A stretch of DNA of 16,179 nucleotides from Erythrobacter sp. UBA2510. GTDB taxonomy: Bacteria; Pseudomonadota; Alphaproteobacteria; Sphingomonadales; Sphingomonadaceae. The stretch covers positions 32,118 to 48,296 of the forward strand of contig DDNW01000134.1 in NCBI GenBank assembly GCA_002341345.1, in the 5' to 3' direction. A program made the position numbers and the translations under genes. Shown here in pieces: positions 1 to 9,247 of this stretch (its first letter is position 1; each line of letters opens with the position of its first letter). The notes beneath the pieces were generated by a model. It was not told the origin of the DNA. It saw nothing but the letters and a program-made list of their open reading frames with translations, and did not search any database.

Positions 1-1
1 G

Positions 2-1408
2 GCGATCTTCCCCGACCTCGACCGAACCGAGCTGGTTGGCAAGCTGCGCGCAGGTAAGTCCGCCTATCTGCGCCGCCGGGTCGTGCCCGAGGATGCGAAC
101 AAGGTCATGGCGCTGGGCGAGCTGGCGCTGGAATTCCCGCCCGAACCCGACCGCTATTATCCGCAGGGGCCGCTCGCCGCGCACGTGCTGGGTTACGTCA
201 ATCTCGACGGGCATGGGCGGATCGGGATGGAGCAGGTGCTGGACGAGCGGCTGCTCGATCCTGCGCGCCGGGCCGATGCGGCGGCGCTGTCGATCGACGT
301 GCGCGTGCAGGGTGCGCTCGAGGATGAATTGAAGAGCGGTATGCTGGCGGTCAACGCCAGGGGCGCGGCGGGCATCGTGCTCGACGTCGACACCGGCGAG
401 GTGCTGGCGATGGCCTCGCTGCCCGAATTCGACCCCAATCTCGTGACGCGTGAAGACCAGATCCGCACGCAGGCGATGGTCAATGCAGGCGAGATGCCTG
501 CCGTGTTCAACCGCGCGACCAACCAGGTTTACGAGCTCGGCTCGGTGTTCAAGCCGCTGACGGTCGCGGCAGCGATCGATGCGGGCGTGGTGACCGATCT
601 GTCAAAGCGCTATCAGGCGGACGAGCGGATTGCGGTCGGCCGCTTCCGCATTGGCGACAGCCACGATCTGGGCGCCAATCTCAACGTCGCGCAGTCGCTG
701 ATCCACTCCTCCAACATCGTCACCGCGCAGATTGCGACCGAGCTGGGCGGCAAGACGCTCAAGAAATATTACGCCGATCTGGGGCTTGGCGAAGCGCCCT
801 ATATCGAACTGCCCGGGCGCGGTGCGCCGCTCAGTTTCGGTGGCGAATGGCCGCATGGCAAGACGATGACGGTCAGCTTCGGGCACGGCATTTCGGTGAC
901 GCCACTCAATCTCGCGAGCGCCTATGCGGCGATGGTCAACGGCGGCATCTGGCGCCCGGCAACGCTGCTGCGGGTTGCGCCCGGTCAGGCCCCTCGTGGC
1001 CGCCGTGTGTTCAAGGCCAGCACCAGCGCGCGGATGAACCAGCTGATGCGGATGATCGCGGTCTATGGCACCGGCAAGAGCGCCAATGCGCCGGGTTTTC
1101 GTGTCGGCGGCAAGACCGGCAGCGCGGAGAAGGCGGGCAGGCATGGCTATGACCGGACGCGGCTCGTCTCGACCTTTGCCGCCGCCTTCCCGATGGACCG
1201 CCCGCGCTATGTCGTGATCGCCCTGTTCGACGAGCCGCGCGGAACCGTCGCCAGCTCCTACCAGCGCACCGCCGCGTGGAACGCTGCGCCGGTCGTCGGT
1301 CGCCTGATCCCGCGGATCGGCCCGCAGCTGGGCGTACTGCCCGATGCCGAGCGCGACATCGACCTGTCCGATGTTGCGCCGCTGGTCGGCAAGGGGGGCG
1401 ATGAATGA
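2..1408 (+). CDS. ftsI: Peptidoglycan D,D-transpeptidase FtsI (PBP3), 5' end missing
   Basis: The reading frame is open from the left edge, so the true start lies outside; 468 codons remain and roughly 100-130 N-terminal residues (cytoplasmic tail, membrane anchor, start of the pedestal domain) are missing. FtsI cross-links septal peptidoglycan in the periplasm together with FtsW. The three penicillin-binding motifs are all visible: SVFK with the acylated serine (542-553), SSN (707-715) and KTGS (1112-1123). The fragment opens with a family-typical stretch (IFPDLDR, then YLRRRVVPEDANKV) and RVQGALEDEL, which resembles sphingomonad homologues. Its stop overlaps the murE start as ATGA, implying translational coupling. 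An in-frame GTG at 83 could be taken as a start but lies inside the conserved domain. Function is certain; lineage (alphaproteobacterial) is inferred from recalled homologues. Confidence 0.95.
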   Translation, partial: AIFPDLDRTELVGKLRAGKSAYLRRRVVPEDANKVMALGELALEFPPEPDRYYPQGPLAAHVLGYVNLDGHGRIGMEQVLDERLLDPARRADAAALSIDVRVQGALEDELKSGMLAVNARGAAGIVLDVDTGEVLAMASLPEFDPNLVTREDQIRTQAMVNAGEMPAVFNRATNQVYELGSVFKPLTVAAAIDAGVVTDLSKRYQADERIAVGRFRIGDSHDLGANLNVAQSLIHSSNIVTAQIATELGGKTLKKYYADLGLGEAPYIELPGRGAPLSFGGEWPHGKTMTVSFGHGISVTPLNLASAYAAMVNGGIWRPATLLRVAPGQAPRGRRVFKASTSARMNQLMRMIAVYGTGKSANAPGFRVGGKTGSAEKAGRHGYDRTRLVSTFAAAFPMDRPRYVVIALFDEPRGTVASSYQRTAAWNAAPVVGRLIPRIGPQLGVLPDAERDIDLSDVAPLVGKGGDE

Positions 1409-2898
1409 AGCTTGCGCAGTTGGCCCTTGCAGCTGGCATGGACGCCAGACCTTCTGCGGACGCGACGGTGACCGGCTTTGCCATCGATCACCGCAAGGTC
1501 GCGCCCGGCACCGTGTTCGGCGCGTTCGAGGGCGCCAGGTTCAATGGCGAGGACTTTATCCCGGCGGCCATCGCCTCCGGAGCCGTGGCCGTAGTCGCGC
1601 GGCCCGAGGCGCAGGTTGAGGGCGCGATGCACTTTGCCGATCCCGTCCCGCGCCGCGCCTTTGCAAAGCTCGCAGCACAATTCTTTCGCCCGGTACCGCC
1701 CAACGTGGTTGCGGTCACCGGCACCAACGGCAAGACCTCGACGGTAGAGATGGTGCGGCAGATCTGGCGCATCTGTGGCGAGCGCGCGGCAAGCATCGGC
1801 ACACTTGGCGTCACGACGCCCGAGGGCAGCGTGTCGACCGGGCTGACGACGCCCGACATCGTCACCTTCCTGTCGAACATGACCGGCCTTGCGCGCGAGG
1901 GCGTGACTCATGTCGCCTACGAGGCTTCGAGCCACGGCCTGAGCCAGTATCGCAACGAGGGCCTGTCGGTGATGGCCGGTGCCTTCACCAATCTCTCCCG
2001 CGACCACCTCGATTACCACAAGGACATGGAGGACTATTTCGCCGCCAAGATGCGCCTGTTCTCCGAGGTGGTTGAGGATGGCGGGATAGCGGTGATCTGG
2101 GCTGACGATGCATGGTCGGACAGTGCCATCGAAATGGTGCGGGCGCGTGGCCTGAAGTTGATGACAGTGGGCGAAGCGGGCGAAACGATCAGGCTCTGCT
2201 CACGTGAGTCCAGCCAGTTAGGGCAAAAACTTTGCATTGAATATGAAGAGAGACAGAAAAGGGTCAAACTGCCCCTGATCGGTGCCTATCAGGCCGCGAA
2301 CGCGCTCGTCGCGGCGGGTCTGGCCATTGCCAGTGGAACCGCAGCCGATGCGGTCTTCGATGCGCTCAGCCGGTTGCAGCCAGTGCGCGGGCGGCTCGAG
2401 CGCGCAGCGATCACCGCCAGCGGTGCGCCGGTCTATGTCGATTATGCCCATACGCCCGACGCGCTGGCCGCCGCCATTGCGGCGCTGCGTCCGCATGTTG
2501 CCCCAGGAGGCCGCCTGATCACCGTGTTCGGTGCGGGGGGCGACCGGGACGAGGGCAAGCGCGCACCGATGGGTGAAGCCGCAGCGTCCGCCTCCGATCT
2601 CGTCATCGTCACGGACGACAATCCGCGCGGCGAGGACGCAGCAGCGATCCGTGCAGCGGTACTGGCGGGGGCAAGGGGTGCGACGGAAATCGGCGACCGC
2701 CGCGAGGCTATTCGCGCTGCCATTGCCGAGGCCAAGGGCGGCGACATCGTGCTCGTCGCGGGCAAGGGACACGAACAGGGTCAAATCGTGGGGAGCGGCG
2801 AGGCGATCCGTGTCCTGCCCTTCGACGATGTCAGCGTGGCGCGCGAATGCGCCGGAGAAATTGCGGGCACCGCACATGAGGGAGTGCAAAAGCCATGA
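1405..2898 (+). CDS. murE: UDP-MurNAc-L-Ala-D-Glu:meso-DAP ligase MurE
   Basis: MurE is a cytoplasmic ATP-dependent ligase that adds the third stem-peptide residue to UDP-MurNAc-L-Ala-D-Glu. At 497 aa it is the usual family length. The order of motifs is typical: N-terminal uridine-binding domain, P-loop GTNGKTS at residues 106-112 (1720-1740), the DHLDYH stretch followed by the AK motif with the probably carbamylated Lys215, and DNPR at residues 405-408 (2617-2628). In characterised MurE enzymes DNPR marks meso-diaminopimelate rather than lysine specificity. The ATG at 1405 overlaps the ftsI stop (ATGA). The gene contains a short AT-rich patch near 2221-2270 encoding a variable surface stretch before the conserved LPLIGAYQAANALVA; the frame is intact there. 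The protein resembles alphaproteobacterial MurE. Confidence 0.95.
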   Translation: MKLAQLALAAGMDARPSADATVTGFAIDHRKVAPGTVFGAFEGARFNGEDFIPAAIASGAVAVVARPEAQVEGAMHFADPVPRRAFAKLAAQFFRPVPPNVVAVTGTNGKTSTVEMVRQIWRICGERAASIGTLGVTTPEGSVSTGLTTPDIVTFLSNMTGLAREGVTHVAYEASSHGLSQYRNEGLSVMAGAFTNLSRDHLDYHKDMEDYFAAKMRLFSEVVEDGGIAVIWADDAWSDSAIEMVRARGLKLMTVGEAGETIRLCSRESSQLGQKLCIEYEERQKRVKLPLIGAYQAANALVAAGLAIASGTAADAVFDALSRLQPVRGRLERAAITASGAPVYVDYAHTPDALAAAIAALRPHVAPGGRLITVFGAGGDRDEGKRAPMGEAAASASDLVIVTDDNPRGEDAAAIRAAVLAGARGATEIGDRREAIRAAIAEAKGGDIVLVAGKGHEQGQIVGSGEAIRVLPFDDVSVARECAGEIAGTAHEGVQKP

Positions 2899-4391
2899 AT
2901 GCACTGGCGAATATCATCCGCTGGCCCACCAGCCGTGCCTGCGGCCGGTTGATCGAGGGCGAGGAACGGCGCAGCGGTGCGCTGTGGACTGCGGTCGAGA
3001 TCGCCCGGGCGACCGGCGGGGTTGCGGTCGGCGAGTTCGAGGTGTCGGGAGTCGAGATCGATTCCCGCGATGTGCGAAGCGGTGATCTGTTCGTGGCGCT
3101 AAAAGGCGAGGCGATGGACGGCCACCAGTTCGTGACCAAGGCCTTTGCCGCAGGTGCCGCGGCGGCACTGGTCGACCGCCCGGTCGATGGGCCGCACGTC
3201 CTCGTGCGCGATACGTCACAGGCGCTCGAGACGTTGGCGGCCGCCTCGCGCGCACGCTGCGACGCAGTGCGGGTCGGCGTCACCGGCTCGGTTGGCAAGA
3301 CGGGGGTCAAGGAATCGATCTTCGCCGCACTCCAGCGCTCGCGCGGAAGTGCGCAGGGCGCATGGGCGCATCGCTCGGTCCGTAGTTACAACAATCATGT
3401 CGGCGTGCCGCTCAGCCTCGCGCGGATGCCCGCCGAGAGCCGCTTCGGCGTCTTCGAAATGGGCATGAACCATGCGGGAGAGATTACCGGGCTGACCGCG
3501 CAGGTCCGTCCGCATGTTGCGGTCATCACGACGATCGCGCCCGCGCATATCGAGAACCTCGGCAGCATGGAGGCGATCGCGGCGGCCAAGGCCGAGATCT
3601 TCACCGGGCTCGTCCCCGGCGGTACGGCGGTGATCCCGGCGGATGACGAACATTTTGAACAATTGCGCGACGCGGCGCTGGCGAACGGGGCGAAGGTGCT
3701 GTCCTTCGGCAGTGCCAGCCATGCCGATGTGCGCCTGCTCGACGTCGTGGCTGGAGCCGAGGGTGGCTCACTGGTGACCGCGATGATCAGTGGCGGGCGG
3801 CGCCTGTGCTACACCGTGGCCGAGCCTGGCGCGCATTGGGTCGCCAATTCGCTGGCCGTGATGGCCGCCGTCCATGCCGCTGGCGGTGACCTGGGCGCGG
3901 CGGGCCTCGCGCTGGCCGAAATGGGCGGGCTGAAGGGCCGTGGTGCACGGCTCAAGATCGCTGCCCATGGCGGACAGGCGCTGCTGATCGACGAAAGTTA
4001 CAACGCCAATCCTGCCTCGATGCGGGCCACGCTGACACAGCTTGGCCAGACTCCGGCGCTGCGACGCATCGCGGTGCTGGGCGCGATGAAGGAGCTGGGC
4101 GACTTTGGCAGCAGCTTCCATTCCCAGCTGGCCGAGCCGGTCGCTGCCGCACAGGTCGATTTCGCGGTGTTGGTGGGCGAGGAAATGCGGGCACTCGCAC
4201 GAGTGCTGGGGAAAGAAGAGGTAGACGGCATTGGCAATGGCATTCGCTTTGCCCATTGCCAGAATGCGGGTGAAGCGATTGCGGCTCTGGAAGAGTTCGG
4301 TTTGCTGGGCGGTGACGCAGTGCTCGTGAAAGGATCGAATTCGGTGGGTCTCGCCCGGCTCGTCGACCATTTTGCCGCCAGAGAAGGCTGA
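2895..4391 (+). CDS. murF: UDP-MurNAc-tripeptide:D-Ala-D-Ala ligase MurF
   Basis: MurF completes the cytoplasmic UDP-MurNAc-pentapeptide by adding the D-Ala-D-Ala made by Ddl. The 498 aa protein has the three-domain Mur ligase layout: N-terminal substrate domain (SGVEIDSRDV, GDLFVALKGE), P-loop TGSVGKT at residues 130-136 (3282-3302), the NNHVGVPLSL stretch, and the C-terminal DESYNANP motif at residues 366-373 (3990-4013). The SVGKT variant of the P-loop is what I recall from alphaproteobacterial MurF. The ATG at 2895 overlaps the murE stop (ATGA) and has GGAG at 2881-2884 upstream, which supports this start even though it gives about 28 residues before the usual ALWTxxEIA beginning. Continuous with murE and mraY in one operon. 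Confidence 0.94.
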   Translation: MNALANIIRWPTSRACGRLIEGEERRSGALWTAVEIARATGGVAVGEFEVSGVEIDSRDVRSGDLFVALKGEAMDGHQFVTKAFAAGAAAALVDRPVDGPHVLVRDTSQALETLAAASRARCDAVRVGVTGSVGKTGVKESIFAALQRSRGSAQGAWAHRSVRSYNNHVGVPLSLARMPAESRFGVFEMGMNHAGEITGLTAQVRPHVAVITTIAPAHIENLGSMEAIAAAKAEIFTGLVPGGTAVIPADDEHFEQLRDAALANGAKVLSFGSASHADVRLLDVVAGAEGGSLVTAMISGGRRLCYTVAEPGAHWVANSLAVMAAVHAAGGDLGAAGLALAEMGGLKGRGARLKIAAHGGQALLIDESYNANPASMRATLTQLGQTPALRRIAVLGAMKELGDFGSSFHSQLAEPVAAAQVDFAVLVGEEMRALARVLGKEEVDGIGNGIRFAHCQNAGEAIAALEEFGLLGGDAVLVKGSNSVGLARLVDHFAAREG

Positions 4392-4400
4392 CCGTCAGGC

Positions 4401-5471
4401 ATGTTCTATTTCCTCGCCGAATTGCTCAACTTCGAAGGCCTGCTTAACCTCGTCCGCTATCAGACCTTCCGCGCGGGCGCAGCGATGATGACCGCGCTGG
4501 TGATCGGCCTGATTATCGGACCGCGTTTCATATCCATGCTGCGCGTCCGGCAGGGCAAGGGGCAGCCGATCCGCGAGGACGGACCGCAGACCCATCTCGC
4601 CAAGGCGGGTACGCCGACCATGGGCGGATTGATGATCCTGATCTCGCTGCTGATCTCGATCCTGCTGTGGATGGATCTTGCCAATCCTTTCGTCTGGGCC
4701 TGTCTGGCGGTGACGGCGGGCTTCGGCCTGATCGGCTTCATGGACGACTATGACAAGGTGACCAAGCGCAGCCACAAGGGCGTGTCGGGCAGGACGCGCC
4801 TGCTCGCCGAATTCTTTGTCGCGGGTATCGCCGCATGGCTTATCGTGGGCGAGATCAACACCAATATCTACGTGCCCTTCTTTTCCGACCGGGTCATTCC
4901 CCTGGGGCCTTTCTATTATGTCTTCGCCGCCACGGTGATCGTGGGTGCGGGCAATGCGGTAAACCTGACCGACGGGCTTGACGGTCTGGCCACCATGCCG
5001 GTGGTGATCGCGGCAGGCGCCTTCATGCTGATTGCTTATCTGGTCGGGCGCGTCGACTACTCGGCCTATCTCGGCATTCCCTATGTGATGCCCGCAGGCG
5101 AACTGGCGATCCTGTGTGCCGGGATCATGGGGGCCGGTCTCGCCTTCCTGTGGTTCAATGCACCGCCTGCCGCAGTCTTCATGGGAGATACGGGCAGCCT
5201 TGCGCTGGGCGGGGCGCTGGGCGCTATTGCGGTCGCCACTCATCACGAGATCGTGCTGGCCATTGTCGGCGGGCTCTTCGTGCTGGAAGCCGCCAGCGTC
5301 ATCATCCAGGTTTTCTGGTTCAAGCGCACCGGCCGCCGGGTATTCCGGATGGCGCCCATCCATCATCATTTCGAACAGCTCGGCTGGAAGGAATCTACCG
5401 TGGTGATCCGTTTCTGGATCATTTCCATCGTGCTTGCCGTGATCGGCCTTGCCACGTTGAAGTTGCGGTGA
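4401..5471 (+). CDS. mraY: Phospho-MurNAc-pentapeptide transferase MraY
   Basis: MraY is an integral inner-membrane enzyme that transfers phospho-MurNAc-pentapeptide from UDP to undecaprenyl phosphate, making lipid I. The 356 aa length and multiple hydrophobic segments fit the ten-helix family. Active-site motifs are complete: DDYDK at residues 115-119 (4743-4757), NLTDGLDGL at 188-196 (4962-4988), MGDTGS at 261-266 (5181-5198) and the HHH of the C-terminal APIHHHFE motif at 321-323 (5361-5369). The gap to murF is 9 bases. The start is ATG 4401 giving the usual MFYFLAELL beginning; a purine-rich GAGAAGG lies rather far upstream at 4381-4387. Its stop overlaps the GTG start of murD as GTGA. 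Confidence 0.96.
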   Translation: MFYFLAELLNFEGLLNLVRYQTFRAGAAMMTALVIGLIIGPRFISMLRVRQGKGQPIREDGPQTHLAKAGTPTMGGLMILISLLISILLWMDLANPFVWACLAVTAGFGLIGFMDDYDKVTKRSHKGVSGRTRLLAEFFVAGIAAWLIVGEINTNIYVPFFSDRVIPLGPFYYVFAATVIVGAGNAVNLTDGLDGLATMPVVIAAGAFMLIAYLVGRVDYSAYLGIPYVMPAGELAILCAGIMGAGLAFLWFNAPPAAVFMGDTGSLALGGALGAIAVATHHEIVLAIVGGLFVLEAASVIIQVFWFKRTGRRVFRMAPIHHHFEQLGWKESTVVIRFWIISIVLAVIGLATLKLR

Positions 5472-6811
5472 TCCGGTCGGATATCTTCAAGGGCAAGTCC
5501 TATGCCGTGCTCGGTCTCGCCCGCACGGGCCTGTCCGTGTGCGAAAGCCTGCTGGCAAGCGGCGCGAAAGTCACTGCGTGGGACCGTCGGCAGGAGCCGC
5601 GCAACGCGCTGGCCGGTCGCGCCGAGATTGCCGATCCGCTGGAAATCGATCTTGCCGGGTTCGACGGCATCGTCGTGTCGCCCGGCGTACCGCTCAACAC
5701 CCATCCGCTCAACCGCAAGGCGCATGAGGCAGGCGTGCCGATCATCGGCGATATCGAACTGTTTGCGATGGCGCGGCCAGAACTGCCAGCGCACCGGGTT
5801 ATCGGCATCACCGGGACCAACGGCAAGTCGACCACGACAGCACTCGTCCACCATTTGCTTGAGGGTGCAGGCATCCCATCGCGCATGGGGGGCAATATCG
5901 GGCTCCCGGTGCTGGCGCAGGAGCCGCTGCCTGAAGGTGGCGTTTATGTGCTGGAACTATCGAGTTACCAGATCGACCTGACCGTTAGCCTTGCCTGCGA
6001 CGCGGCGGCGCTGACCAATATCACGCCCGACCATCTCGACCGGTACAAGGGCTTTACCGAATATGCCTTTGCCAAGGCGCGGCTCTTCGCCCTGCAACGC
6101 AAGGACCAGTTCGCCGTGTTCGGCTGCGCCGATGCGCCGACCCGCGCGATTCACGAGGCCGAGCTGGCGCGCCGCCAGCAGGGCAAGGTGCGTGTCGCCG
6201 ATACGAAGTTCTGGGCGCAGTATCAGTCCGACTGGCCAAGCCTGCAGGGACCGCACAACCTCCAGAACGCAGCCATCGCCGCCGCGCTCGCTGCGCAGAT
6301 GGGGCTGACGCGCGAACAGATCATGAGTGGGCTTGCCAGTTTCGGCGGGTTGCCGCATCGGATGGAGCGCGTCGCGACCTGCCGCGACATATTGTTCATC
6401 AACGATAGCAAGGCGACCAACCCGGACGCCACGGCGCCTGCGCTCGCGGCTTTCCCTCCCGCGCCGGAAAAGCGCATTCACTGGATTTGCGGTGGCCTGC
6501 CCAAGTCGGATAGCCTCAAGGAGTGCGAGCCGCATTTCGGCAATATCGCGGCGGCCTACACGATCGGCGAGGCGGGCGGCTTCTTCGCCGAATTGCTCGA
6601 ACCGCATATGCCCGTTGCGCGTTGCGAGATGCTGTCCGAGGCGGTGCGCCGTGCGGTTGCCAATGCCAGGCCCGGCGACGTCGTGTTGCTGAGCCCGGCC
6701 TGCGCCAGTTTCGACCAGTTCCGCGATTACGAACTGCGCGGCGAGGCTTTCCGCAAGCTCGTAATCGAACTGGGTTGCGACGGCGGCAATGCGCCGCATG
6801 TGACAGGGTGA
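5468..6811 (+). CDS. murD: UDP-MurNAc-L-Ala:D-Glu ligase MurD
   Basis: MurD adds D-glutamate to UDP-MurNAc-L-Ala in the cytoplasm. I place the start at GTG 5468, which overlaps the mraY stop as GTGA and yields a 447 aa protein beginning [21 protein letters not shown]. The frame stays open upstream to 5114 but that part lies inside mraY and is not conserved coding. Visible motifs: N-terminal nucleotide-like fold ([11 protein letters not shown]), P-loop GTNGKST at residues 116-122 (5813-5833), [20 protein letters not shown] with a following AK motif (Lys203, probable carbamylated lysine), and INDSKATN (6398-6421) in the third domain. The order mraY-murD-ftsW-murG is the classical dcw order. The sequence looks alphaproteobacterial. 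Confidence 0.94.
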   Translation: MIRSDIFKGKSYAVLGLARTGLSVCESLLASGAKVTAWDRRQEPRNALAGRAEIADPLEIDLAGFDGIVVSPGVPLNTHPLNRKAHEAGVPIIGDIELFAMARPELPAHRVIGITGTNGKSTTTALVHHLLEGAGIPSRMGGNIGLPVLAQEPLPEGGVYVLELSSYQIDLTVSLACDAAALTNITPDHLDRYKGFTEYAFAKARLFALQRKDQFAVFGCADAPTRAIHEAELARRQQGKVRVADTKFWAQYQSDWPSLQGPHNLQNAAIAAALAAQMGLTREQIMSGLASFGGLPHRMERVATCRDILFINDSKATNPDATAPALAAFPPAPEKRIHWICGGLPKSDSLKECEPHFGNIAAAYTIGEAGGFFAELLEPHMPVARCEMLSEAVRRAVANARPGDVVLLSPACASFDQFRDYELRGEAFRKLVIELGCDGGNAPHVTG

Positions 6812-6821
6812 GGGCGGTCTC

Positions 6822-8060
6822 ATGACATCGGCCCCCTCGATTACCAGACGGCCTTATATTCCGGGCAATGGCTCAGTCGGCGAACAGATACCGGGTGTGC
6901 GGCCCGACCGGCGGCGGGAATTGCTGCTCTGGTGGCGCGAGATCGACCGCGTGCTGCTGCTGCTGATCGCGGTGCTGGCGCTGTGCGGAGTGGTCGCTGT
7001 CGGACTGGCCTCTCCTGCGAGTGCGCGGCGCCTTTCGACCGATACCGTTCAATTGAGCGACTGGCATTTTTTCGAACTGCATCTCGGCTGGCTCGCGATG
7101 GGCATATGCGTGTTGCTGGGCACTTCGATGCTGCCGCTGCAAAATGCGCGGCGTATCGCGATCCTGATGGCCGGGGGGATGCTGGCCGCGCTGGTGCTGG
7201 TGCCGCTAATCGGGGTCGAGCGCAACGGCGCGGTCCGCTGGCTCTATGTCGGCACGACGGTGCAGCCGTCGGAGTTTCTCAAGCCTGCTTTCGCGGTGAC
7301 GCTGGCGTGGATCCTTTCGTGGAAACAGCGCGATCCCAGCCTGCCGGTGATCGGGGTCAGTTCGGCCCTGCTGGGCGTGATCGTGCTGCTGCTGATGATG
7401 CAACCCAATCTGGGCGAGGCAATCCTGTTCGCCGGGTGCTGGTTCGTGCTGGTCCTGCTGGCGGGTCTGCCGCTCAAGAGGGTCGGGATGCTGGTCGGCG
7501 GCGGGGCGACGATGATCGGCCTTGCCTATGCGTTCTACGACAATGCCCGCAACCGCATCGACAGCTTTTTCGGCGGCGGAACCGCCTTCGACCATGTCGA
7601 TCTGGCGCGGCGCACGCTGATGGGCGGCGGCTGGACCGGCAAGGGGCCGTGGCTCGGGACCGAGAAGATGCGCCTGCCCGAAGCGCATACCGACTATATC
7701 CTGTCGGTGGTGGGCGAGGAGCTGGGACTGCTCGTGCTCGGGCTGCTGGTTCTGCTCTATCTTGCCATCGTGCTGCGCGTGGCGGTGCGGCTGCTCAACG
7801 AAGAAAGGTTGTTCATCGTCCTGTCGGCCAGCGGACTGATCGCGCTCTTTGGCGGGCAGGCTTTCATCAACATCCTCGTCAATCTGCAGCTCTTTCCGAG
7901 CAAGGGGATGACGCTGCCGATGATCAGCTATGGCGGTTCGTCGCTGATCGCCCAGTGCTTTACCATTGGCCTGCTGCTGGCGATTACTCGTCGCAACCCC
8001 TACCTTGCCCGCGACGCCTATGATTTTGGCGGTACGCAGACGGGGAAGGGCAGATCATGA
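6822..8060 (+). CDS. ftsW: Septal peptidoglycan glycosyltransferase FtsW (SEDS family)
   Basis: FtsW polymerises lipid II into glycan strands at the division septum, in complex with FtsI. The 412 aa protein has a roughly 45-residue hydrophilic N-terminal tail followed by about ten hydrophobic segments. SEDS signatures seen: GAVRWLYVG, QPSEFLK (from residue 148), the periplasmic PEAHTDYIL loop whose Asp291 (7692-7694) corresponds to the catalytic aspartate of the family, GQAFINI, and TLPMISYGGSS. The presence of ftsI in the same operon and the HTD form of the loop favour FtsW over RodA. It starts 10 bases after murD behind the purine-rich GAGGGCGG at 6810-6817. Its stop overlaps the murG ATG (ATGA). 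Confidence 0.94.
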   Translation: MTSAPSITRRPYIPGNGSVGEQIPGVRPDRRRELLLWWREIDRVLLLLIAVLALCGVVAVGLASPASARRLSTDTVQLSDWHFFELHLGWLAMGICVLLGTSMLPLQNARRIAILMAGGMLAALVLVPLIGVERNGAVRWLYVGTTVQPSEFLKPAFAVTLAWILSWKQRDPSLPVIGVSSALLGVIVLLLMMQPNLGEAILFAGCWFVLVLLAGLPLKRVGMLVGGGATMIGLAYAFYDNARNRIDSFFGGGTAFDHVDLARRTLMGGGWTGKGPWLGTEKMRLPEAHTDYILSVVGEELGLLVLGLLVLLYLAIVLRVAVRLLNEERLFIVLSASGLIALFGGQAFINILVNLQLFPSKGMTLPMISYGGSSLIAQCFTIGLLLAITRRNPYLARDAYDFGGTQTGKGRS

Positions 8061-9247
8061 CCGGCGTTTCGCGCCATTACGTGCTGGCGGCAGGCGGCAC
8101 CGGAGGGCACCTGACCCCCGCCTTCGCTCTCGCGCAGGAACTGGAGCGGCGCGGCCATCACCTCGCATTGATCACCGACGAGCGCGGCGCAGCCATCCCC
8201 GGCAAGCCCGATTTCCTGCCCGCGCATGTTATCCCCGCAGGCCGTTTCGGCAAGAATCCGCTCAAATGGCCGGCGGCCATCGGCAAGGTGCTGGAAGGTC
8301 GCGCCATGGCCAGGCGACTGTTCGACAATTTCGAGCCCAGCGCGGTGATCGGCTTCGGTGGCTATCCGGCGCTGCCTGCCTTGCTTGCGGCATCAGGGGC
8401 GAAGATCCCGACCGTCATTCACGAGCAGAACGCGGTGCTGGGCCGCGTCAACCGCCTGTTGGCCAACCGGGTCGATGCGATCGCCACCTCCTATCCCGAG
8501 GTGGCGCGGTTCAAGACCAAGTGGTTCGAAAAAACCCACCTTGTCGGCAATCCGGTCCGGGCCGAGGTGCTGACCCTGCGCGAGGAGCCGTTCCCGGCCT
8601 TCACCGAGGACGGCCTCTTCCGCGTCCTGATCACCGGCGGCAGTCAGGGTGCGCGCGTTCTTTCGCATGTCGTCCCCGATGGCCTGTCGATGCTCCAGCC
8701 CGCGCTGCGCAGCCGCCTGCAGGTGACGCAACAATGCCGGCCCGAAGACCTTGAGGCGGTGCGCAACCGATATTCGAGCCACGACATTCCGGCGGAACTC
8801 GGCACCTATTTCGAGGATATGCAGGCGCGGCTCGCCGATGCGCATCTCTTCATCGGACGCGCCGGGGCTTCGACGATTGCCGAGCTGACCGCAGTGGGCC
8901 GCCCGGCGATCCTGATCCCGCTACCCATCGCGACTGACGACCACCAGGCTGCCAATGCGCGCGAAATGGCCAGGAGCGGCGGCGCGCGGATGATCCGCGA
9001 GACCGGCTTTTCCGCCAAGGAACTGGCCAAGCAGATCCAGGCCATGGCGCAGCATCCCGAAACGCTCGCCAATGCCGCCCATGCGGCGTGGAATTGCGGT
9101 CGCCCCAAGGCCGCCAGCGACCTTGCCGACCTGATCGAGAGCTTCGGTGCGGCCCCGATTCAGGACGTGATCCGAGTGAAGCCCTCGCATACCTCTGCCG
9201 CTCAGGGTGCTGTGGCGACAGGCGCAGCGAAGGAACGCGCTGAATGA
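8057..9247 (+). CDS. murG: Lipid II-forming GlcNAc transferase MurG
   Basis: MurG is a GT-B glycosyltransferase on the inner face of the membrane that adds GlcNAc to lipid I, forming lipid II. The 396 aa protein shows the N-terminal glycine-rich GGTGGH loop (residues 13-18, 8093-8110), [27 protein letters not shown] at the start of the second domain, and GRAGAST (267-273) followed by Glu276, the residue expected to contact the GlcNAc-donor ribose. The C-terminus extends about 25 residues past the usual DLADLIE end, with a low-complexity Ala/Gly/Ser tail. ATG 8057 overlaps the ftsW stop, and the stop 9245-9247 overlaps the murC ATG at 9244. This is the last complete gene with left-part (alphaproteobacterial) character. 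Confidence 0.95.
   Translation: MTGVSRHYVLAAGGTGGHLTPAFALAQELERRGHHLALITDERGAAIPGKPDFLPAHVIPAGRFGKNPLKWPAAIGKVLEGRAMARRLFDNFEPSAVIGFGGYPALPALLAASGAKIPTVIHEQNAVLGRVNRLLANRVDAIATSYPEVARFKTKWFEKTHLVGNPVRAEVLTLREEPFPAFTEDGLFRVLITGGSQGARVLSHVVPDGLSMLQPALRSRLQVTQQCRPEDLEAVRNRYSSHDIPAELGTYFEDMQARLADAHLFIGRAGASTIAELTAVGRPAILIPLPIATDDHQAANAREMARSGGARMIRETGFSAKELAKQIQAMAQHPETLANAAHAAWNCGRPKAASDLADLIESFGAAPIQDVIRVKPSHTSAAQGAVATGAAKERAE

Noticed and set aside
5114..5467. Upstream extension of the murD frame inside mraY
   Set aside because: The region encodes conserved mraY in another frame; the GTG at 5468 overlapping the mraY stop gives a normal MurD length and N-terminus.
6822..8060. RodA instead of FtsW
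   Set aside because: Both are SEDS proteins, but the dcw position between murD and murG, the partner ftsI in the same operon and the PEAHTDYIL loop favour FtsW.
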